A stretch of 64,000 nucleotides of DNA from UBA6016 sp964568395 (GCA_964568395.1 CAZMPN010000003.1:79575-143574), one strand, 5' to 3'; counted from the stretch's first letter, positions 26,201-35,538 are shown. Numbers and translations: made by a program. Notes: generated from the sequence alone by a model not told the origin.

Positions 26201-27328
26201 TCAAACGCCTTTTAGTTCGATTACAAATCTAGCGCCGGTATCCGTATTTTCAACCCTGATATGCCCGTCAAAATGTTCTTCGATAATTTTTTTTGTTATA
26301 TGAAGCCCAAGTCCCGTTCCGCTTTCGCCTTTTGACGTTATATAGGGCTCGAAAATCCTGTTGATTATCTGCCCGCATATTCCGCCTGCGTTATCATCTA
26401 TACTTAGCACCACGTCTTTATCTTTTTGCTGGGCGCATATCACTATCCGCCTATCCTTGCTTTCGTCCGCGAATGCGTCTACCGCATTGGATATTATGTT
26501 TAACAACGCCTGGTTGAACTCTTTTTTGTAGCCGAATATCGTCACCTCAGGCGCCACCCTCTCGTCCACCGTAACGCGTCTGGATTTTAGTCTTGCGGAT
26601 AGGATGGTCAGCACTTCGTCGACGCACTCCTTGAGGGAGAATTTTTTCTCGGCTTTTGACGGCTTTAGAAAATCCGCGAAAGTGTCTATCGTGCTAGCCA
26701 TAAATGCGACCTGCTGCCCTATCAGCTCCGTATTCCTGGCCACTTCCGGGTCAGGCTTGCCTAGCAGCTCATGAACCCTGTCGTCTATGTTCGAAGCCAG
26801 TATGCTCATGGCGTTTAGCGGCTGCTTTAGCTGATGGGATATGATGCTTATCATCTCCCCCATCGCCGCCATCTTGCTCTGTGTAATCAACAGCTTTTCG
26901 AGCTCTTTTTCCCGCTCCTCTATCGCAGCCGCATTGACCGATTTTGAAATCTTAAGCAGCTTGTCCAAAAACACCATGCTATCCACAGGCTTTAGCAAGA
27001 AGCTGTCTATGCCTATATCTATGGCTCTTATCAGCTTGTCTACGTCGCTATGCGCCGATACGGCCAGGATATGCTGCGAAGGATAATCGGCCTTGATGTT
27101 TTCGCTCATCGTCAGACCGTCCATTTTGGGCATGGTAATATCGGTGATTACTATGTCGAAAGGTCCGTTCTCTTTATATTTTAAAAGCCCCTCTTCGCCG
27201 TCCATGGCTATCTCCACCCTGCCAAAAAACCTCTCCAGCATCTCCTTTATGATACCTAGAAAGTTGGCGTCATCCTCCACGAATAAAACGCTTAAACCTT
27301 GAGCCTCTTTTTTTAATTCCTTAATCAC
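26201..27328 (-). CDS. Receiver-histidine kinase hybrid (soluble)
   Basis: A 375-residue protein. The N-terminal receiver (about 10-130) has VEDDA, phospho-Asp in VITDITMPKMDG and Lys in LLKPVD. A short coiled coil leads to HisKA with H-box IISHQLKQPLNAM (about 165) and HATPase_c with NIISNAVDAF, DDNAGGI and GTGLGLHITKKI. There is no membrane segment. It starts at GTG with an AAAGGTG box. It is the first gene of the operon, overlapping the YfiR-like gene. Receiver-first kinases often act as phosphorelay intermediates, so it may take signals from the PAS kinase at the operon's end. Confidence 0.85.
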   Translation of the reverse strand: MIKELKKEAQGLSVLFVEDDANFLGIIKEMLERFFGRVEIAMDGEEGLLKYKENGPFDIVITDITMPKMDGLTMSENIKADYPSQHILAVSAHSDVDKLIRAIDIGIDSFLLKPVDSMVFLDKLLKISKSVNAAAIEEREKELEKLLITQSKMAAMGEMISIISHQLKQPLNAMSILASNIDDRVHELLGKPDPEVARNTELIGQQVAFMASTIDTFADFLKPSKAEKKFSLKECVDEVLTILSARLKSRRVTVDERVAPEVTIFGYKKEFNQALLNIISNAVDAFADESKDRRIVICAQQKDKDVVLSIDDNAGGICGQIINRIFEPYITSKGESGTGLGLHITKKIIEEHFDGHIRVENTDTGARFVIELKGV

Positions 27329-27410
27329 GGCCGCACCTTTTTTATTAATTCAAGCCAACAAGCAATATTTACCATTTGAAAGTATAGGCAATAAAAGTGT
27401 TTTTTTTATG

Positions 27411-28793
27411 CTAATTTCCTATCTCCACTCTGTTCCTGCCGCTTTTCTTCGCCGTATAGAGCGCGCTATCCGCCCGTTTTAGAAGGTCGTCGGCGGTATC
27501 CCCATGCGCATAGGAAGCCACCCCGAAACTGGATGTGATTTTGGCTACGAAATCAAAATGCGCAGACGAAATCTCGTTTTTCAGCTTTTCCGCAAGCGCC
27601 ACGCCGCCCTCCAGGGTAGTCGACGGAGCCAAAACGACAAACTCCTCGCCGCCCCATCTCGCGAATATATCGCTTCGTTTTATGCTCTGCTCCACTATCC
27701 TTGCCACATCCATAAGCGCCGCGTCTCCGGCGCTATGACCGAATGTATCGTTAATGTCTTTGAAATGGTCTATGTCAAACAAGATAAGGCATAGCTCGGT
27801 ATCGTTCAGTTTCGCTTTTTTAAGCTCCAGCTCGAATAGTTCGTCAAACTTATACCTATTGAAAATTCCGGTCAGAACGTCTGTAGACGCCTGCTGCTCC
27901 AGATTTTGCGCCATATCGTAGAGCTCGTTGACCTTCTTCTTCATCGAGAAGTTTAGGAGCCGCAGCTGCTCTTTTGCGGTCTCAAGTTCGGTGATATCAT
28001 GCCTAATGCCTATGTACTCCACTATATCGCCGTCTATGTCTATTATCGGGACGATCGTCGTATCTACGATATACGTACTACCGTCTTTTCTGAGGTTTTT
28101 CACGACGCCCTTCCACGTCTGCTTGTTTTTTATCGTAGCCCACATCTGCCTGAAAGCCTCTTTTGGCATATCCGGATGCCTTATTATATTGTGCGGCTGC
28201 CCTAGCAGCTCCTCTTCCATGTAGCCGGATATCTTGCAAAACTGCTTGTTGACGTACGTTATTATCCCTTTAGGGGTTGTTTTTGAGACTATATTGCTCT
28301 CGTCCACGGCCTTTTTGTATTCGTTGAGGAGCATTAGGTTTTTTTGTTTTTCCCTCTCATACGCCTCGCTAAAATCAAAACCTTTTGAGAGTAGATGGTC
28401 GGCGGCCTCTTTGAATATCTCGTAGAAAAGGTCGTCTATCTCGTCTTGAATTCTTTTGCTAAGAACGCCCTGCGCGTACAGCACGGATACCAACGCGCTC
28501 CTAAAGGAGTCGTGCAGCAATACGAGCTCGTGGTAGCGAATGTTCTTCTGGTTTGCAAAGAGTATGAACTGCTCGAAACCGTTTGAGCTCGTAAGAGAAG
28601 AGTCCCATTTTATAAGACCCAAAATGGCGTCCAAAAGCTCTTCGGCGTGAGTAACCCTAAACGATTCCGCCGAGATATCATACTTCGCAAAGACGCCGGA
28701 GGTTGAGTGGTTGCCCAGCCAAGTCGATAAAAGAACCTCCCTGTTTACCTCTATGACGTCGCTTATCGCAACCAGCGATTCAAAACTATTCAT
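27411..28793 (-). CDS. PAS-GGDEF diguanylate cyclase
   Basis: A 460-residue soluble protein. Residues 1-145 are helical and unrecognised (RsbRD- or globin-coupled-like length, no clear haem His assigned). An Aer-type PAS follows (about 165-280, GQPHNIIRHPDMP) with a coiled coil, then a GGDEF domain (about 300-458). The signature is intact (ARWGGEEFVVL), as is FDIDHFKDINDTFGHSAGD, so it should make c-di-GMP. It is the only cyclase with a full signature among the five GGDEF/EAL proteins in this window. It is a single gene, divergent from the L,D-transpeptidase-like lipoprotein gene. Confidence 0.88.
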   Translation of the reverse strand: MNSFESLVAISDVIEVNREVLLSTWLGNHSTSGVFAKYDISAESFRVTHAEELLDAILGLIKWDSSLTSSNGFEQFILFANQKNIRYHELVLLHDSFRSALVSVLYAQGVLSKRIQDEIDDLFYEIFKEAADHLLSKGFDFSEAYEREKQKNLMLLNEYKKAVDESNIVSKTTPKGIITYVNKQFCKISGYMEEELLGQPHNIIRHPDMPKEAFRQMWATIKNKQTWKGVVKNLRKDGSTYIVDTTIVPIIDIDGDIVEYIGIRHDITELETAKEQLRLLNFSMKKKVNELYDMAQNLEQQASTDVLTGIFNRYKFDELFELELKKAKLNDTELCLILFDIDHFKDINDTFGHSAGDAALMDVARIVEQSIKRSDIFARWGGEEFVVLAPSTTLEGGVALAEKLKNEISSAHFDFVAKITSSFGVASYAHGDTADDLLKRADSALYTAKKSGRNRVEIGN

Positions 28794-28899
28794 CCCTACC
28801 TTGCTCTCCCGTTTTTATTGTTATTCTAGCGAATTTAAATGCTAAAAAAGTGACTAATATAAGATTACCCAAATAAAAGCTTTTTTGATACCATTTTGT

Positions 28900-29508
28900 A
28901 TGATGAAAATAAAAATAACACTCTATTTATTGATAGCCGCGCTTCTGTCCGGTTGCGTACAAAAGCAGCGGATCGTCGTAATTGCTGACGGTAACGGCTC
29001 GACAAAGGCAAAAGCTTATTTTTTTGAAGGCGAAAAGCTGATAGGCCTATATGACGCAATCATAGGAAGAAACGGCATAGCCGCCAAGAACCAAAAAAAA
29101 GAGGGTGACGGCAAGACGCCCAGCGGAATATATAGGATAACGACGCTCTTTGGCAAATCGGAACCCGACGGCGCAAAGATGCCGTTTATAAAAACGCATC
29201 CGGCGCTTAGATGCGTAGATGATTCCGATTCGTCACACTACAACCTTATAATAGACTCATCAAAAACAGTCATTGACTACGCCAGCAGCGAAGAGATGCT
29301 GAGAGAGGACGGACTTTATGACATAGGCGCGGTCATAGAGTATAATCCGGAAGGCAAAAAAAACGCCGGTTCTTGTATTTTTATGCATATAGCGAATAAA
29401 GAAGGGAGGCCGACGGCCGGATGCGTAGCCTTCAAAAAAGAGGATATGGAACAAATAGCGTCTACATTATCGAAAGATAAAGCGCCGACAGTAGAAATAA
29501 AAGAGTAG
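28900..29508 (+). CDS. L,D-transpeptidase-like (YkuD) lipoprotein
   Basis: About 202 residues from the tandem ATG at 28900/28903; a TTG at 28885 is also in frame but adds non-hydrophobic residues. A lipobox (LLIAALLSGC) predicts a lipoprotein. The rest is YkuD-like: GDGKTPSGIYRIT near residue 75-85, and a catalytic region FMHIANKEGRPTAGCVAF carrying the conserved His and Cys. The usual SHGC-x-R reads TAGCVA, a variant seen in ErfK/YafK-like branches. Such enzymes cross-link peptidoglycan or anchor proteins. It is upstream of a binding-lipoprotein gene on the same strand. Confidence 0.75.
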   Translation: MMKIKITLYLLIAALLSGCVQKQRIVVIADGNGSTKAKAYFFEGEKLIGLYDAIIGRNGIAAKNQKKEGDGKTPSGIYRITTLFGKSEPDGAKMPFIKTHPALRCVDDSDSSHYNLIIDSSKTVIDYASSEEMLREDGLYDIGAVIEYNPEGKKNAGSCIFMHIANKEGRPTAGCVAFKKEDMEQIASTLSKDKAPTVEIKE

Positions 29509-29561
29509 CCCAGTATAATAAATATAAATAAAACCGCCTTCTTCTTAAATAGGAGCGTCAA

Positions 29562-30455
29562 ATGAAAACGGCTTGTAAGATTTTTATTGCTTCGTCATTG
29601 CTATTTGTGCTTGCTTTTTTTGGCGGATGCCAAAACAAATCCGAAAACTACGAGATAAGGGTTTCGACGAATCCTTGGATAGGCTTTACGCCGTTTATCT
29701 ACGCCCAGGAAAAAGGGTGGCTAAAAGACTCCAAATTCAAATTTGTATGGGTGGTGGGGCTTGCGGAAAACGTGACGCTATACGAAAAAGGCCTATCCCA
29801 CGGTTTTACGGCGACCCAATACGAATATTTCAACTTTAAAAACAGGGAGTACCTGAAACCGTACTTCTTGATAGACCGCTCGAACGGAGCCGACACCATC
29901 TTGTCCAACAAAACCATAGATGAGCTAAAGCGCTCCGACAAAAAAATAGAGTGCTATTTTGAGCTTAGCTCCGTGAATATGGATATTTTCAAGGCGTTCG
30001 TCGCCCAGTACGGCTTCGATGAGAAAAAATTCGAGCTTAAAAATAGCGACCAGGGAAACATGGCGGCCATAAAGGCAAACGCGAATCCTATGCTGCTAAT
30101 ATCCTATGAACCGTATGTAAGTTCAATCCAAAACAACGGTTTCAAGAAGATATCCTCGACAAAAGAGCTCGCCAATATTCAAGTCATAGACGCGATATTC
30201 CTGGATGAGCGCGTGGTCAAAAACAACGAAGAAGAGGTAAAAAGGCTAAAAGAGGTTTTCGGCAAGGCGACCCAGAGGCTAAAACAAAATCCGAAAGAGT
30301 TTTACGAAACGGTCAAGGGATACCTTGAAAACCAGACATACGAACAATTCATAGCAAGCCTCGACGGCATCGAGTGGCTAAACGAAAAAGACAACCCCAA
30401 GGCCGTAGAATTCATGCAAAAACAGAAAATCCCGACAGACAAGCTGATTAGATGA
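29562..30455 (+). CDS. Substrate-binding lipoprotein (NMT1/TauA-like)
   Basis: A 297-residue lipoprotein with lipobox LAFFGGC and a type 2 periplasmic-binding fold. Conserved pieces include STNPWIGFTPFIYAQEKGW, and residues near 130-150 and 170-190 typical of nitrate/sulfonate/thiamine-precursor binding proteins. No ABC permease or ATPase is adjacent. Its stop overlaps the ATG of the GAF-GGDEF-EAL membrane protein by 4 nt, so it probably serves as a ligand sensor for that protein rather than as a transporter component. The ligand is unknown. Confidence 0.8.
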   Translation: MKTACKIFIASSLLFVLAFFGGCQNKSENYEIRVSTNPWIGFTPFIYAQEKGWLKDSKFKFVWVVGLAENVTLYEKGLSHGFTATQYEYFNFKNREYLKPYFLIDRSNGADTILSNKTIDELKRSDKKIECYFELSSVNMDIFKAFVAQYGFDEKKFELKNSDQGNMAAIKANANPMLLISYEPYVSSIQNNGFKKISSTKELANIQVIDAIFLDERVVKNNEEEVKRLKEVFGKATQRLKQNPKEFYETVKGYLENQTYEQFIASLDGIEWLNEKDNPKAVEFMQKQKIPTDKLIR

Positions 30456-32911
30456 AACTAAAAACCGTCATATTCGGCGCGCTGCTCGTAGTACTGGCGT
30501 CCATGCTGGCCACACACTACTACGCGCACTACAAAAATAGGGCGCTGATATTCAAATACGTAAGCGACTCCGTAAGCGGCGTCATGATCCAGGTGGAAGA
30601 CCACGTCGTATCGGAGCTGGAAAAAAACACCCCGTCGAATATCCAAAAAATCCTGGACAAGACGAGGGCTACGCACAGATTTATATCGTCGATATCCTAC
30701 ACAGAAGACGGAAATACTATCAAATACTCATCCGACAGGACGCTGAGGGGAAGCATAATAAGAGACGGGTATATATCGGTAGACCGGCCCGTATACGACG
30801 AGCTTCTGAAAGAGAACACGCTCTTTCACTATACGTTGAACTATTTCGGCAACGGCGTCCCCAAAAAGGCCCACATACTCCTGCATATAGACAAAAACTA
30901 CCTATTTAAGACGATAGACGACGCCACAAGGGACAATACGAGAGAGGTTTTCGCCTTCCAGTTCGTTGTTTTGACCGTTTTGCTGCTGATAGGAGTGCGT
31001 CTATTCGCCAAACCGATATACGACATCCTGGATACCGCAGAGATGAAAAACACGGAGTATAAAAAATTTTTCATACACGACTTTACCCTCCTTCAGACGA
31101 CGCTCGTCAATAGTTTCAAGACGCTCATCAGGCAAAAGGAGGAGCTGACGCGGACGCTTGCGCAGACAAACTATCTAGACGATATACTAAGAACCGTGGC
31201 GGACGTCAACCAACTGCTTATTTCAAGCAAATCGGTAGAAGAGCTGTTGCAAAAAAGCTGCGACAGGCTATCCGAATTTAGACATTATAAGCTGGCGTGG
31301 ATAGGCTTTGCCAATGAAAGCCATATTAATGTGGCGTATAAGTCATTCGATTGGAGCGAATATCTAAGCGAGGGGTTCAAGGTGTCGCTTGACCATAACG
31401 ACGCGACTTCAAAAGGGCCTACCGCTACGAGTTTTTTAGAAAACAGGGTGGTCGTGGTAGATATAGAAAAAGACGACAACTTTAGACCGTGGAGGGAGCG
31501 GGCGCAAAAAGCAGGCTTCAAATACATCATAGCGTTGCCGCTAAAAAAAGATCTGCACTCCAAGCCGTTTGGCGTGCTCGCCGTATACACCGACACGGAA
31601 AACGGCTTTGACAAAAAAGAGGTTTTGATGCTCGAAGAGCTTGCTGGAGATATAGGCTTTGCCATTAATTCGTTCAGACAAAACGAAGCCTTCAAGTCGC
31701 ACCTCATACACGACTCGCTAACCGGACTCGCAAATCGGGTAATACTTTTCGACGAGCTGGCGGAGCACAAAGAACCGAAAGTGGCCATAGTAAACATAGA
31801 CAGGCTAAAAGACATCAACGAAGTATACGGCTTTAACGCCGGGGACTCAATCATAAAAATATACGCCGGATGGCTTTTAGAACAGACGAAGAGCGTTGAC
31901 GGCAGCAAGCTATACAAGCTTAGCGGGGGCGAGTACGCTATCTTGTTCGACGAACATACCGACGAAACCAGGATATTCCAATTCATAGACAAGCTTATAG
32001 CTGATACCGACGATAGGAGCTTCATATACGAAGATATCGAGATCTTCATCACCATAACGGTCGGGTATGCGAAGTCCGCATCAAAACCTATCGAATACGC
32101 GGAGATAGCCCTCAAAAAAGCGAAAGCCAAAAACAGGCATTTCGAGAGCTTTGACGCGTCGATGCAGATGCTGGAAGAGCAAAAAAACAATATCATATGG
32201 CATAAAACCATCAAGACGGCGATCAAAGAAGACAAGATAGCCCCTTATTTCCAGCCGATAGTAAACAACAAAACAGGGAAGATAGAAAAATACGAAGCCC
32301 TTATGAGGCTGCACACGCCGGACGGCAAAGTCGTAACACCGTACGCGTTTTTGGAAATATCGAAAAAGATGCGGCTCTATCCGGAACTGACGAAGATAAT
32401 GTTGAGAAAAACACTCTCCACGTTCAGCAAAACAACTTTGCCGGTAAGCATAAACCTATCGTTTGACGACATATCCGAAAAAGAGACCAGAGAGTTTTTG
32501 TATGAAGCGATATCCGAGTATATGATCGGCGACAGGATTGTATTTGAACTGCTGGAGAGCGAAGGGATAAACAGCTACGAAGAGGTAAAGGCTTTCATAG
32601 AGAAGTTCAGGTCGCTTGGATGCAGTTTTGCGATAGACGATTTCGGAAGCGGGTATTCGAACTTCGACCATATACTAAAACTAAACATAGACACGCTAAA
32701 GATAGACGGAAGCCTCATAAGAAACCTGCCTTATGACAGAAACGCGCAGATAATAGTTGGAAGCATACAAAACTTCGCGAGAGAGATGGGAATCAAGACG
32801 GTGGCCGAATTTGTCTGCGACGAAGACGTGTTCATGCATGTTAAAAGCATGGGAATAGACTCTTCGCAAGGGTACTATTTTTACGAGCCTTCGCCTACCC
32901 TTATTTTGTAG
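30452..32911 (+). CDS. Membrane GAF-GGDEF-EAL protein, probable phosphodiesterase
   Basis: An 819-residue protein. TM1 (about 3-22), a periplasmic domain of about 140 residues, and TM2 (about 168-188, FVVLTVLLLIGVRLFA) are followed by a GAF domain (about 255-410). A GGDEF domain (about 425-565) has a degenerate signature (LSGGEYAIL). The EAL domain (about 590-817) has YEALMRL, SINLSFDDI, FELLESEGI, IDDFGSGYSNF, LKIDGSLI, VAEFV and SQGYYFYEP. It should hydrolyse c-di-GMP under control of a periplasmic signal delivered by the co-translated binding lipoprotein. It ends 11 bp inside the convergent pcm gene. Confidence 0.87.
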   Translation: MKLKTVIFGALLVVLASMLATHYYAHYKNRALIFKYVSDSVSGVMIQVEDHVVSELEKNTPSNIQKILDKTRATHRFISSISYTEDGNTIKYSSDRTLRGSIIRDGYISVDRPVYDELLKENTLFHYTLNYFGNGVPKKAHILLHIDKNYLFKTIDDATRDNTREVFAFQFVVLTVLLLIGVRLFAKPIYDILDTAEMKNTEYKKFFIHDFTLLQTTLVNSFKTLIRQKEELTRTLAQTNYLDDILRTVADVNQLLISSKSVEELLQKSCDRLSEFRHYKLAWIGFANESHINVAYKSFDWSEYLSEGFKVSLDHNDATSKGPTATSFLENRVVVVDIEKDDNFRPWRERAQKAGFKYIIALPLKKDLHSKPFGVLAVYTDTENGFDKKEVLMLEELAGDIGFAINSFRQNEAFKSHLIHDSLTGLANRVILFDELAEHKEPKVAIVNIDRLKDINEVYGFNAGDSIIKIYAGWLLEQTKSVDGSKLYKLSGGEYAILFDEHTDETRIFQFIDKLIADTDDRSFIYEDIEIFITITVGYAKSASKPIEYAEIALKKAKAKNRHFESFDASMQMLEEQKNNIIWHKTIKTAIKEDKIAPYFQPIVNNKTGKIEKYEALMRLHTPDGKVVTPYAFLEISKKMRLYPELTKIMLRKTLSTFSKTTLPVSINLSFDDISEKETREFLYEAISEYMIGDRIVFELLESEGINSYEEVKAFIEKFRSLGCSFAIDDFGSGYSNFDHILKLNIDTLKIDGSLIRNLPYDRNAQIIVGSIQNFAREMGIKTVAEFVCDEDVFMHVKSMGIDSSQGYYFYEPSPTLIL

Positions 32912-33557
32912 CGGCCGACTCCTTGTATATCAGCGGCACGAAGCTAAAACCGTAAAAAGAGTCGATAGCGACCTTGTCGTTAGCCCCTTTCTCGCATCTA
33001 AGGATATTGTTGCCGACCGGTATCACGAGAACCCCTCCGACCTTAAGCTGTGAAATAAGAGTTTTTGACAGCTCCTCGGCGGCGGCCGACACCAAAATCT
33101 TGTCAAATCGCTCTCCGGGAATACCGAGAATATCGCCATCGGCCTCTCTTATCTCTACGTTTTTAGCGCCCAAAATAGCAAGCTTCCCTCTCGCGTATAT
33201 CACCAGCCTAGGCACTCTCTCCAAACCCACCACAAAACCATCGTCGCCGACGATTCTGCTTAAAACCGCGCTGCTATATCCGGAGCCGGAGCCTATATCG
33301 AGTACGACGTCCCCCGGTTTTGCGCCCAAAAGCTCTAGCATAAAGGCGACGGTTGACGGCTGGGATATGGTCTGCCCCTCTCCTATCGGCAACGGATAGT
33401 CCCCGTAACTATCCGGCAAAAATTCATCCGGGACGAATATCTTTCTATCGACCGACATAAACGCGTCTACGACGCGCGGACTTCTCAACGCTCCGCTCTC
33501 TATCATATGCGAAACAAGTTGCGAATTTGTCGAAAACGAGTTTAGCACGCCGTCCAC
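32901..33557 (-). CDS. pcm: Protein-L-isoaspartate O-methyltransferase
   Basis: A 218-residue SAM-dependent methyltransferase that repairs isoaspartyl residues in damaged proteins. It shows the Pcm motifs: IGEGQTISQPSTVAFMLELL (substrate loop), DIGSGSGYSSAVLSR (SAM-binding motif I, about 80-95), EADGDI and FDKILVSAAAEE. Length matches the family. It lies just downstream of the NlpC/P60 gene (4 bp gap) and overlaps the convergent EAL gene by 11 nt. Confidence 0.93.
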   Translation of the reverse strand: MDGVLNSFSTNSQLVSHMIESGALRSPRVVDAFMSVDRKIFVPDEFLPDSYGDYPLPIGEGQTISQPSTVAFMLELLGAKPGDVVLDIGSGSGYSSAVLSRIVGDDGFVVGLERVPRLVIYARGKLAILGAKNVEIREADGDILGIPGERFDKILVSAAAEELSKTLISQLKVGGVLVIPVGNNILRCEKGANDKVAIDSFYGFSFVPLIYKESAATK

Positions 33558-33561
33558 CTCT

Positions 33562-34785
33562 TTAATATATACTTTTCAGACCGATCACCTTCGAAAGAAT
33601 GGAGCTTTTCGACTCGTCGTACCATGCCCTGCCCTTGCCTTCCTCCATCGTAGTCACTACGACTCCGCCGAGCATCTCCCTGCCTTCCTTGCCGTCCCTG
33701 AAGCTTTTTATACCCCACGCATCGTGAAGCACCAGAGGCTCTCCAGCCGAATCGTCGCCCACATAGAGCATAATATGGCCTTTTAGATACACAAGCGTCC
33801 TCCACGGCTTTGCGTTCGCTTTTATGTACGCTTTCTTAGCGGCATTATCCAGATTCGAGATATCGATATATCCGGCCGCCTGTTCGGCTGAGTTTCTAGG
33901 CAGATATACGCCAAAATTAAAGAATATATCCCTCAAAAACATAGAGCAGTCTCTATTATCCAGATACCCTCCCCATCCATATGGTTCTCCGTACAAAGAG
34001 TAGCCAAAAAGCGCCACCGCGGTATCGTTTAGAGTAAGCGGCAGCTTTTGAAGATTGTCGGATGGGGCATATTTTTTCCAAACGGCATAGCCCGTATCGT
34101 TTTTTGCCGGATAGAAGCCTTGCGGCAAAAGCGTTCCGATATTTAGCCTCTCCACGAAAGCGCCGGACTCCGAGTATAGGGGCTTTTTGTCGCTCGCAAC
34201 GCCGAATAGCTGCGCGGAGAAAAACAGCCCCTCAAAAGAAGCATCGGTAAGCGCCACGTTTCTAGCGTCTATCCAGCCGTATCCGACCGGGCTTTTTGCG
34301 AAATAGTAATCTTTTTGCGGATTCTCAAACAGAAGCTTTACGGGAGTGGATATGTATATTCTGGAGTTTTGCAGATAGTCAAAAGGGTACCCCTCTCCGG
34401 CGATAGATGGGTTTTTAAACAGCGGCTTATCGGTCGGCAATACGCGCATATCCGAATTTCGTACGGTTATGGCGTTTTTAAACACCTTGTTACCTTTTGC
34501 CAGCTGTGATGTTTCTATTATCTTCTTTATTTTCGCATAGCCGACCGGCATCAGGTTTTCGCCGTACAGATCGCCTTTGTTTTTTATATCATCGCACATC
34601 GCGTCCAGCTTTGAGACGGCGCGCTCTTCGCTCTCCGACCCCCACGCCTCGAAAAACCTCTCTTTGAACAAAGAAAAGCGGTTATCTTCGGTTTTTGTAT
34701 CCGCAAGAGGCGGCCTCACGGCGGAACAGCCGGATACAAACAGTAAAATAAAAATACCGAAAACAAACCTTATCAAAGCCGCCAC
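33562..34785 (-). CDS. SH3 / NlpC-P60 cell-wall peptidase lipoprotein
   Basis: About 407 residues. A signal sequence with lipobox FVSGC predicts a lipoprotein. Two SH3-like segments (about 125-265) precede an NlpC/P60 cysteine-peptidase domain with YGWGGYLDNRDCSMFLRD (catalytic Cys, about 280), then KGHIMLYVGDD (His) and VLHDAWG. Such enzymes cut D-Glu-meso-DAP stem peptides. The GTG at 34785 overlaps its own AAGAGG box; a TTG at 34776 is better spaced and may be the true start. It follows the NYN gene closely on the same strand, upstream of pcm. Confidence 0.85.
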   Translation of the reverse strand: MAALIRFVFGIFILLFVSGCSAVRPPLADTKTEDNRFSLFKERFFEAWGSESEERAVSKLDAMCDDIKNKGDLYGENLMPVGYAKIKKIIETSQLAKGNKVFKNAITVRNSDMRVLPTDKPLFKNPSIAGEGYPFDYLQNSRIYISTPVKLLFENPQKDYYFAKSPVGYGWIDARNVALTDASFEGLFFSAQLFGVASDKKPLYSESGAFVERLNIGTLLPQGFYPAKNDTGYAVWKKYAPSDNLQKLPLTLNDTAVALFGYSLYGEPYGWGGYLDNRDCSMFLRDIFFNFGVYLPRNSAEQAAGYIDISNLDNAAKKAYIKANAKPWRTLVYLKGHIMLYVGDDSAGEPLVLHDAWGIKSFRDGKEGREMLGGVVVTTMEEGKGRAWYDESKSSILSKVIGLKSIY

Positions 34786-34788
34786 CTC

Positions 34789-35538
34789 TTAGTATCTACC
34801 GCGTCTAAGCCTTACGTAGACCGTCTTGGCTTGGGAGTTTTTATGCTCCCTCTCTTCGAACTCAAACATTCCCGTAGCCTTCATAAGATCGCTTAGCTTT
34901 CTAAAGCCGTAGTTCCTAGGGTCAAAATCAGGAGAGTATTTATTGATTTCGCTGCCTACCGCCCCCAGATTTGCCCATCCGTTTTCATCGCCGGAATCCT
35001 CTACCGCTACCGATAGAAGAGTTCTTAGCTTCTCATCTTTCAGGCTCTCTTTGACTGGTTTTTCCAAAGGCACTTCACTCTCTTCGCCGCCGGCTCTTAA
35101 TATCTCCGTATAGATAAACTTATCGCATGCGGCTACGAAAGCCTTTGGCGTCTGACGCCTTCCAAATCCATATACCACTAGCCCTGATTCTCTAATCCTC
35201 GCCGCCAGCCTCGTAAAATCACTATCCGAAGAGACTAGGCAAAAGCCGTCGAACTTACCGGTATATAAAAGATCCATAGCGTCTATTATCATAGCGCTAT
35301 CAGTCGCGTTTTTGCCGCTCGTATAGCGAAACTGCTGAATCGGCTGAATGGAGTGAGTTAGAAGCGTATCTTTCCATCCGGATAGCTGCGGCCCGGTCCA
35401 GTCGCCATATATCCTTTTTACACTCGCAACACCGTATTTTGCTATCTCGGATAGCAGATATGGAGTCAGGGACGCTTGAGCATTCTCCGCATCTATCAAT
35501 ACGGCCAATTTTTGTCCGCCGAATACTTTTTGGCTCAT
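34789..35538 (-). CDS. NYN-domain (LabA/DUF88) putative ribonuclease with OST-HTH
   Basis: About 249 residues from ATG 35538, which has an AGAGG box; the open frame extends seven codons further to a weaker start. The N-terminal NYN PIN-like fold (about 10-150) shows AVLIDAENAQASL, YGDWTGPQL, DSAMIIDAMDLLY and FCLVSSDSDFTRLA, supplying the usual acidic residues. The C-terminus (about 175-245) is an OST-HTH/LOTUS-type module (DENGWANLGAVGSEI; DPRNYGFRKLSDLM). It is probably an RNA-processing or decay enzyme. It starts five bases after the SIMPL gene stop. Confidence 0.85.
   Translation of the reverse strand: MSQKVFGGQKLAVLIDAENAQASLTPYLLSEIAKYGVASVKRIYGDWTGPQLSGWKDTLLTHSIQPIQQFRYTSGKNATDSAMIIDAMDLLYTGKFDGFCLVSSDSDFTRLAARIRESGLVVYGFGRRQTPKAFVAACDKFIYTEILRAGGEESEVPLEKPVKESLKDEKLRTLLSVAVEDSGDENGWANLGAVGSEINKYSPDFDPRNYGFRKLSDLMKATGMFEFEEREHKNSQAKTVYVRLRRGRY

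Noticed and set aside
31285..32235. 316-codon minus-strand frame inside the GAF-GGDEF-EAL gene
   Set aside because: It is Ser/Leu-rich shadow coding of a real gene with strong domain evidence; no start signal and no family.
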